In this document: in pieces, positions 1 through 6,000 of the stretch
Numbering within the stretch: position 1 is the first letter of the stretch
How the letters are laid out: the number at the start of each line of letters is the position of its first letter
Source: an uncultured Eggerthellaceae bacterium
GTDB taxonomy: Bacteria; Actinomycetota; Coriobacteriia; Coriobacteriales; Eggerthellaceae
Assembly (NCBI GenBank): GCA_910585565.1
Contig: CAJUFC010000134.1
Location: forward strand, 1-6,559
Direction of reading: 5' to 3'
Length of the DNA: 6,559 nucleotides
Notes under the pieces: generated by a model
What the model was told of the DNA's origin: nothing
Databases searched by the model: none
What the model saw: only the letters and a program-made list of their open reading frames with translations
Translations under genes and position numbers: made by a program

Positions 1-2029
1 AGCCGCCAAACACATAGCCCACGCGCTTCACATCCAGCACGCCCGGCACGGCAGCGGCATCCACATACGGATCGTCGCTCGTCACCACCGTGGTCCAACG
101 AGCCACGTCGCCGCCATCGTCTCCCCAGCCGAGAATCAGCCCGTCGCCCGCATCGAACGTGACGCGCCACTCTTCTGCGTCACCGCCAACGGCGGTCTCG
201 GTCGCCTTCCATTTCGCATACAGCGTCAGGTCGGCCTGCACCACGCCGAGCGCAAAGTTCCACGGGGTCGCCAGCGTGGCGTCTGCATACCAGCCAACGA
301 ACGTGTAATCGGTGCGCACGCCGCCGTTCGTGACGCTAGCCCGCACCGGGTCGACGTCCGGACGCGTCACCGTGCCGCCGCGCACCACCAGCTGCGTCAG
401 CGTGCCCACATCGACACCGCCGTCACCGGCACCCGCGAACACGCCGCCGTTCGCATCGAACGTGACCGTGTGCTGGGGAATGGCCTCCCACTTGGCATGC
501 AGCGTGAAGCTCGCGCCTACCTTGCTGCCAAATTGGTACGGCTGCGTGCACGCCTCGTCGTAGTACCAGCCGCCGAACTTCCAGCCGCCTGGCGCCGCCG
601 CTGCGTCCTCGGCATGCACCGGGTCGGCCGGCCGCGCCACCGTCTTGCGATCGGGCACCTCGACGTGCTTGTAGCGTGGGCTGCCTGCCTCGTCGAACCA
701 CGCGTTCTCGCCCGCGTCGAACGTGACGGTGTGCGTCGGCGTCGCGTCCCACTTCGCCCAGAACTCCTGGGTGTAGCCAGGCGCGCCTGCGCCGTAGCTG
801 AAGCGGTCGACCTTGACGACCTTGTTGCCGCGCTCGTCGAACCACCCGATGAACGAGCCCGAGAGCTTGTCAGACTTGATCATCCGGGCGTCAGGCAGCG
901 CCAGCGTAGCATCCATCGGCTCGCCGCCACCGAGATAGTAGTCGCCCTCGTAGACGAACTCGTCGCTGGCGTCGCCCTCGGGCGCGTCCCCAAACTGGCC
1001 GCTGTCGTAATTGGGCGCGTATCCGCTCACGCCGTAGCTCTCGGCGTTGTCGATGACGGTATTGCCGTACACCATGTGCAGCACCACGTCGCCCACCGCA
1101 TGCGGCTCGATCCACGTCCACCCCGCGTACAGGGTGATGGTGTCTTTGACGGTGTCCGTATCGAAATACCACGGCTGCGTGCACGCCGCGTCCCTGAACC
1201 AGTAGTGCAGGGTGCCGTCCAGCATCTTGCCGAACGTGCGGCCCGGCCAGTCGGGCGTCACGCTGGGCATGTCGATGGGCTTGTCGTAGTTGGCGCTCAC
1301 CAAGGTCGTCGGCATGGTGCCGCCGTTGGGGTCGAACGTGACGTACAGCCCGGTCTGCGTCCACAGGTTGACGCCGACAAGGCCCTCGGACCCCGTGCCG
1401 TCGGTCGGGTCGTGCAAAGCCGTGCTCGGCACGTCCAGGTTGACGCCCACGAGGCCGTCCGCCGCGCCCGAGCTGCCCGGCTTGCCGGGGTCTCCTGGCG
1501 TGGGGTTGTCCGGGTCGGTGCTTTCGGCCGGCTGCTGCACGGTCACGTTGACGCCGACCAGGCCGAGCGAGCCTTCGCCCGCAGCCGGGTCCTGCTTGGC
1601 CGTCTCGGGAATGGTGACGTTGACGCCCACGAGGCCGCTTGCCCCATTGCTGCCGAGCGCCGGCCCCTCGCCAGGCGTCGGCTCCTCGGCCGGCTGCTGC
1701 ACCGTGACGTTGACGCCCACGAGGCCCTGCGAGCCTTCGCCGGAGCCGCCGCCCTGCTGCACGGTGGACGGAGCGTCCAAGTTGATGCCGACCAAGCCGT
1801 CGGTGGTCTGCGCCCATGCCGCAGCGGGCAGCGCACCGACGCCCGTCAGAGCGAACGCCATCGTCAGCACCACCGCCATCACCAGCGATTGCCAGCTGCC
1901 TGCGCCCGAGCGGCCGCGGCCGCCGCAGGCGCGCATGCCAGCAGTGCAGCGCCTGCTTTCGGCAGCGTGCCCGCCAGCAGCAGCGCCCGCGCCCCCTCTC
2001 CTTTGCCTATATGTCCTTAAGGTAGACAT
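1..2029 (-). CDS. Exported protein with GLVGVN array and InlB B repeats, 3' end missing
   Basis: Reading the minus strand from the ATG at 2029 gives an uninterrupted frame to the window edge (676 complete codons), so stop and C-terminus are outside. Visible order: Arg-rich N-terminus, hydrophobic signal segment and Ala-x-Ala site (residues 48-73), six GLVG(V/I)N(V/L) motifs (78-222), then InlB B / Flg_new repeats at about 228-304, 315-427, 433-514, 520-607 and 621 onward (cut). The repeats show V-T-F-D-x-N/G-G-G and F-x-G-W-Y cores. The role is probably a cell-surface adhesin or structural protein, by family resemblance only; an LPXTG anchor, if any, would lie off the window. The start is chosen because AAGGGG precedes it at 8 bases and it follows gene 1 by 12 bases. 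In-frame ATGs at 1936 and 1879 are alternatives: the 2029-1937 stretch has AT-ending and AGG/AGA codons, and a start at 1936 would give a more ordinary 42-residue signal peptide. Confidence 0.88.
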   Translation of the reverse strand, partial: MSTLRTYRQRRGGAGAAAGGHAAESRRCTAGMRACGGRGRSGAGSWQSLVMAVVLTMAFALTGVGALPAAAWAQTTDGLVGINLDAPSTVQQGGGSGEGSQGLVGVNVTVQQPAEEPTPGEGPALGSNGASGLVGVNVTIPETAKQDPAAGEGSLGLVGVNVTVQQPAESTDPDNPTPGDPGKPGSSGAADGLVGVNLDVPSTALHDPTDGTGSEGLVGVNLWTQTGLYVTFDPNGGTMPTTLVSANYDKPIDMPSVTPDWPGRTFGKMLDGTLHYWFRDAACTQPWYFDTDTVKDTITLYAGWTWIEPHAVGDVVLHMVYGNTVIDNAESYGVSGYAPNYDSGQFGDAPEGDASDEFVYEGDYYLGGGEPMDATLALPDARMIKSDKLSGSFIGWFDERGNKVVKVDRFSYGAGAPGYTQEFWAKWDATPTHTVTFDAGENAWFDEAGSPRYKHVEVPDRKTVARPADPVHAEDAAAAPGGWKFGGWYYDEACTQPYQFGSKVGASFTLHAKWEAIPQHTVTFDANGGVFAGAGDGGVDVGTLTQLVVRGGTVTRPDVDPVRASVTNGGVRTDYTFVGWYADATLATPWNFALGVVQADLTLYAKWKATETAVGGDAEEWRVTFDAGDGLILGWGDDGGDVARWTTVVTSDDPYVDAAAVPGVLDVKRVGYVFGG
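2..1348 (-). repeat. InlB B / Flg_new-type repeats of gene 2 (last one cut by the edge)
   Basis: Unit 1 (1118-1348): Y-V-T-F-D-P-N-G-G to L-Y-A-G-W. Unit 2 (about 749-1087) is atypical: V-V-L-H-M-V-Y-G, F-I-G-W-F-D-E-R-G-N, F-W-A-K-W. Unit 3 (488-733): H-T-V-T-F-D-A-G, F-G-G-W-Y-Y-D, L-H-A-K-W. Unit 4 (209-472): H-T-V-T-F-D-A-N-G-G, F-V-G-W-Y-A-D, L-Y-A-K-W. Unit 5 (2-169): W-R-V-T-F-D-A-G to Y-V-F-G-G at the edge. These are much closer to the family consensus than the gene 1 units. Units 1 and 3 share D-x-A-C-T-Q-P-W/Y-x-F, coded by an identical 17-base stretch (538-554 and 1171-1187), while unit 4 has lost that Cys. In the family such repeats build surface stalks or adhesive regions. Confidence 0.82.
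1364..1798 (-). repeat. Six-copy GLVG(V/I)N(V/L) motif array at the mature N-terminus of gene 2
   Basis: Copies of the 7-residue motif lie at residues 78-84, 102-108, 132-138, 156-162, 192-198 and 216-222 (DNA 1778-1798, 1706-1726, 1616-1636, 1544-1564, 1436-1456, 1364-1384). Starts are 24, 30, 24, 36 and 24 residues apart, all multiples of six. The first copy begins five residues after the predicted cleavage site and the last runs straight into the first InlB-type repeat. Tails alternate between T-V-Q-Q-P-A-E (copies 2 and 4) and D-x-P-S-T (copies 1 and 5). The linkers are Gly, Pro, Glu, Asp and Ser rich and look disordered. At DNA level copies 2 and 3 are identical over 21 bases. I know no family with this motif; short regularly spaced hydrophobic motifs could be partner-docking or strand-forming sites. 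Confidence 0.85.
1523..1741 (-). repeat. Near-identical 57-base duplicate pair within the GLVGVN array
   Basis: Positions 1685-1741 and 1523-1579 encode the same 19 residues, GEGSxGLVGVNVTVQQPAE, differing only at x (Gln or Leu). By hand count 50 of 57 bases match. Two differences make the Gln/Leu change and the other five are synonymous. This points to a segmental duplication of two motif units (162 bases) after which the protein motif was held constant. Confidence 0.8.
1811..2029 (-). other. Signal peptide (extended N-terminus) of gene 2
   Basis: Residues 48-66 form the hydrophobic core (S-L-V-M-A-V-V-L-T-M-A-F-A-L-T-G-V-G-A), followed by L-P-A-A-A-W-A and Q. The A-W-A triplet fits a signal peptidase I site with cleavage after residue 73. 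The leading 47 residues are Arg- and Gly-rich, which is long for an n-region; starting at 1936 would shorten it to 16. There is no lipobox Cys at the cleavage point, so this is not a lipoprotein. It shows export by Sec. Confidence 0.8.
2011..2029 (-). repeat. Small inverted repeat containing the proposed gene 2 start codon
   Basis: Five-base arms ATGTC (2029-2025 on the minus strand) and GACAT (2015-2011) enclose a 9-base loop that itself contains the palindromic core CCTTAAGG. The ATG lies in the first arm. A five-pair stem is weak and may be chance, but it sits exactly on the start codon and could modestly limit initiation unless ribosomes arrive from gene 1. Confidence 0.3.
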
Positions 2030-2037
2030 GCGCCTGT

Positions 2038-2043
2038 CCCCTT
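2038..2043 (-). promoter_or_regulatory. Probable ribosome binding site of gene 2 overlapping the gene 1 stop
   Basis: The minus strand reads TAAGGGGACAGGCGCATG. The AAGGGG part overlaps the gene 1 TAA and sits 8 bases from the ATG at 2029. This gives a purine-rich site at suitable spacing and favours 2029 as the gene 2 start. It also suggests translational coupling, since ribosomes terminating gene 1 would sit on it. It is not a perfect AGGAGG. A stronger-looking AAAGGAGAGG at about 1996-2005 has no in-frame start within working distance. Confidence 0.5.
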
Positions 2044-3025
2044 ACGCACCCCAGCCGCTGAACGTTACCTCGGGAACCTCCTGCTGCGCCGCAATGGCGT
2101 TGGCCGCGTTCGCGTCATAGGTGCTGCCGAAGCGCGCCGAATAGCTCACGAGGTCCTGGCGCTCGACCGCGAAGGTGAACATCAGCCTCACCAACGGCAC
2201 CTTCTGCGTCTGGTTGTACTGCCAGCCGTCGTTGTAGCTGGCCTCGTCCGCAACGCCGCTTTCCGTCTCGCGCGTGGCGTTGTCGATCATCGTCTGGATG
2301 GTGCCCAGGTTGAAGTCGCACTTGCGCAGGTCAAGCCCGTAGTAGAACTTGAAGTCGACGTACTCGGGGTTGTCCGCGTTCTTCTTGCTCTCGAGCGCCT
2401 TGCCTGCCGCCGCGTCGTCAGCCGAAGTCAGGCCCTGCTGGACGCCGCCCACGGTAAGGCCCGGCATCTTGAGAGTGAACGCCGCCAGGTCGTTTTCGCC
2501 CTTCGCAGAGTCAGCCCCGTGGGTATTCGGGTCGTCGAACAGCTTGTTGTCGTCATTGGCCAGCCCAAAGCCAAAGTAGCGGCGCGAGTCGGTGTTGAAC
2601 GTGCCCGGCGTCTGCTGACTCGACTTGTCATAGTCATCCACCGTGGTGGTGGGGCTTACCCAGAACACGCGCGAGTTGTAGATGTCCTCGTAGCGGTCGC
2701 CTGCGGTCTTGCCCGTCACCGATGCGTTCGCGCTCTGGTTGGGCACGCTGAGCATCTGCTCGCACAGGCCCGCCTCGCCCTCGGCCGCCGTCTCGATGCC
2801 GGTGACGCCAGCGGTCCAGCTCGTCTGGTTGCGCTCGGCCTCATCCACCACGGCATCCTTCACGTCTGTCGCGGTGACACCGGTCAGCACCAGGTTGTGA
2901 GTCGACTCGCGCACGGTGAACTTCGCCTCGGTCTCGAGGTGCTTGCGCGGGTCGCTGCCGACGACGTAGGGCTCATCTCCCGCCAGGAATACGCCAACCG
3001 GCGCCGTCACGTTGATGATGACGGG
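2042..3025 (-). other. Unrecognised C-terminal domain of gene 1
   Basis: The last roughly 325 residues start with I-N-V-T-A-P-V-G-V-F-L and contain alternating strands (F-T-V-R-E-S-T-H-N-L-V-L, F-T-L-K-M-P-G-L-T-V, L-V-R-L-M-F-T-F-A-V). An N-V-T-x-P opening, a mid-domain F-T-L-K strand and a closing F-T-F-A-V strand resemble the beta-sandwich C-terminal domains seen in some secreted proteins of high-GC anaerobes, but I cannot name a family. It ends with no sortase signal, so this domain may bind the wall or a partner non-covalently. That role is inference. Confidence 0.4.
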
Positions 3026-6000
3026 AGTGAAGTTGAGCCACAGCACGGTGGCGCCGTCGGCCTTGGTGCCTCCCGCGCCGTCGCCGTAGCCCGCGCCCGG
3101 CACCGTCTCGCCGGTGATGGCCACCTCGCCATTGTGCGGCGAGCCGCTGTAGAGCAGGTTAGTCTTGGCGCCCGTCGTGCCGTAATCGACGGTGGTCTTG
3201 GAGCCGTCGGCGCCCGCCACGGTGCTTTCCATCACGCGGAACGTACGGTTGGTGGCCGCATCCTCCACCATGAGCGAGTTTTTGCCCGTATCGCCCTTGC
3301 CGGCGCTCGACGTGAGGTACCAGCCCTCGTAGGTGTAGAAGTTGGTGCGCTTCTCGTACGGCTGGTCGCCCGGGTTTTTGCGCGGCACGTCGATCGTGTC
3401 CCAGTAGCTCCAACGCTTCTGGGCCTCATACCAGCCCGCCTCAGCGCCCGACATCTCGCGCCAGCCATAGCGAGTCGGGTCGGCGCCGCTCGTGACGAGC
3501 TCGATGCTGCCCGTCGTGACCGCCGCGGCAGGCAGCCGCAGCGTCACGTCGTAGGTGCGAATCTCCCACAGCGCCTCCCAGGTCTCGGTGGCGTATCCGC
3601 CCTCCTCCTCGCTCAGCTTGTCCAGCTTGTTCTGCTCGTCCAGGCTCTCCCACGCCAGCACGTGGGACATGCCCGCCGGCGTCAGATAGAAGCCGGTCGT
3701 GCGCGCCGCCGTGCCGTCGCCGACCGTGTCGGTGCCGTTGCTCTCGTAGTAACGGATGTAGATGTCCTTGGGCGTGCCGTCAGCGTTGCGCGTGCCCCAG
3801 CCCAGGAAGCGGAAGCCCGTGCGGCTGATGGACGTGAACTGCGGCGTCTGCGCGCCCGCCGACGCCGAGCCGTCGATCTTGCTGCCATCGAGCTTCACGT
3901 AGCCGGCACCTGGCACGGTGCCTGCAGCCGAGCCCGCCGTCAGCTCGTCGGGCTTGTAGCTCGCCTGCACCGTGTGATCGGAGTGCGCCAGCTCGTCGTA
4001 CACGAACAGCCCGCGGTCCTTCCAATACTCAATTGTCTGCTGGTCGCCCTTGACGGCCAGGCCGTCGGTCACGGTGCCGCCCTTGTCCGTGTCGGCCTCG
4101 TGCGGCTGCTGCGTCCCCAGAATCACGTTCACCTGGCCGACGCGCGTCCACGCGCCGAACATCGTGTACTTGTTGGTCGTGGGAATGTAGGTGCCGTTCG
4201 CCACGTCCTCCTTGTTGGTGGTGTCCCAGCTGCCCGGCCATAGGCGATTGGCCAGCGCGCTCGAGAACTCGGTGTGAACGTAGTAGTTGTCGGCGCCGCT
4301 CGGCAGGTTGCCCGGCACGTCGATCTTGTCTTTGGTCCAGCCGACGCACGCGAACCCATCGAGTGCCGCATCCGGCAGCGTGTAGTCGAGGTTCTTGGCC
4401 TCCACGCACGAGAGGTCCACCTCGTGCAGCGCGCCGCCCACGCCGTCCGAGCCGCCCGTGTAGCTCCACGTCTTGCTGCCCTCGTCGTAGGTGGCGTTCG
4501 CCTGGATGACGTCCCGCGCGCTCGGGTGCACGAAGTACGACGACTCCGGCGTCTCGGACATGTAATACGGGTCGCCCGCTTCGTTGGTGGCCTTGGTGGC
4601 CGTCACGTCGTAGTCGATTTCATACATCTTCGGCTTCCAGCACGCCACCAGCTGGGCGTTGCCGTAGGCTCCCGCCGGGAACTCGAACTGCTTGGCCGCC
4701 GGGTCGTTGGCCACATCCCCGTTATACCACGCGCCCTCGGCGTTGCCTTGGTCGCTGGCACTGCTCATGTTGCCCGCGTTCGCCCACTTCCAGCCCGCAA
4801 ACCAGAAGCCCGCGCGCTTCGGCTCGGCTAGCGCAGTGGGGGCGACCGAGGTGGTGTAGCGGTCCGTGTAGGTGTACACGCCGCCGTTTTGCGTGGTGCT
4901 GCTTGGCGGCGTCGGCCACTGGTCAACGTCGCTCACGCCGCCGTTGGGGTCGTACGTGATGGTGTACAGCCGTCCGGTCGGCTTGGGCGTGATGCGCCAC
5001 TGCTTCGTGTAGTCGATGGTGGCGCTCTGTACCGACGACAGCTCTTGTTGCTGCACCCAGTTTTCGCCATCCTTGTATTCCAGCACCCAGTCGCCCTTGT
5101 GCTCCCAGCCGTTGTTGGGCGTCATCTCAACGGTGCAGCCCGTCTGCCCCGCGCCATTCGCGAACGTGAACCGCTGCCCGTTGAACGAAACCGTCGTCTG
5201 GTTGTTGTCGCCCACGGTGGCGTCGGTGCCGATGGTCATCGTGTTGGCGTCGTCGCCCTCGCCCCACGTGACGTTGTCGTTGCCATACCCCGGCGCCGTC
5301 TTGCCGCCAACACTACCCCGAGGCAGGTTGAAGGTGACGCTGATGTCGTTGGGGATGAGTTCAGCCGAGACGGTCGAGTCAGCCCAACCCATGGTGAGGG
5401 TATTGGTGGCTGCGTCGTAGGTGGTACCTGTGCCTGTGACGGTGACTTTCTTGAAAGAATAGCCGGCGGGAGGAACCAGCGAAACTTTTTCGTGCGACCC
5501 TAGGGTGGAGCTAGACCCAAGGGATGCGCCCGTGGATACCGCTACCATAGTGATGGGGCCCTCAGCGGAAGGAGCAGCAGTCAGTCTGTTTGTCGCTTTT
5601 CCAAACGACGCATAAAATGCAGCGCCTTGCCAGAAGGGATATCCCGTGGCATTAGCATCCGTGCCAATAGGCTGACCATGAGCACTGGCACTAATCTGAC
5701 GACAACGAACTTCTCCCATCCCGACTCCATCCTTCGGAACAAAGAGAAGTGTTCCACGCTGCCAGTACCCAAAGTCCCTACGCCAACACCAGCCCGAACT
5801 GTACATCAAGCATGTTTTGCCATTGTAATTAGTTACCACTTGGAAATTTGTCTGATATAACCCACTCGTGGATCCCGTAGGCCTATTCTGCGCGAGAGGA
5901 CTCCCATTTGCCGAATTCACAACGGTTGCGGGAGAGGGGAGATCTCCCGAGGATGGCCGCGCCGTGGACTCTTCGCCAAAGTAATATGCGTCGTAGTAGG

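Noticed and set aside
1364..1798. Regularly spaced short DNA repeats resembling a CRISPR array
   Set aside because: The 21-base repeats vary, spacings are unequal multiples of 18 bases, and both repeats and spacers are in-frame protein coding. Differences between copies are largely synonymous.
891..1817. Minus-strand open frame of 308 codons in another phase of gene 2
   Set aside because: It overlaps gene 2 in a shifted phase. Its Arg/Gly/Ala-rich repetitive product arises from the repeated DNA of the GLVGVN array read out of frame.
1992..2006. AAAGGAGAGG as the ribosome site of gene 2
   Set aside because: No in-frame ATG, GTG or TTG lies at working distance; the next in-frame ATG (1936) is about 55 bases on. 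It may be a chance purine run within the coding sequence.
470..2020. Plus-strand open frame of 516 codons
   Set aside because: It is antisense to gene 2. Its product is Arg/Ala/Val-rich low-complexity sequence without domain logic, as expected of an antisense frame in high-GC coding DNA, while the minus frame shows a signal peptide and ordered repeats.
2030..2041. Terminator or promoter between the two genes
   Set aside because: Only 12 bases separate stop and start, with no GC hairpin followed by a T run and no recognisable promoter boxes.
2519..4243. Plus-strand open frame of 574 codons
   Set aside because: It is antisense to the InlB-type repeat region of gene 1. Its Arg/Val/Ala/His-biased product matches nothing, and the opposite frame carries recognisable repeats.
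5581..5772. Minus-strand open frame of 63 codons in the low-GC segment
   Set aside because: The frame of gene 1 runs through this DNA without a stop. The short product lacks a ribosome site that I can see and starts inside the longer gene.
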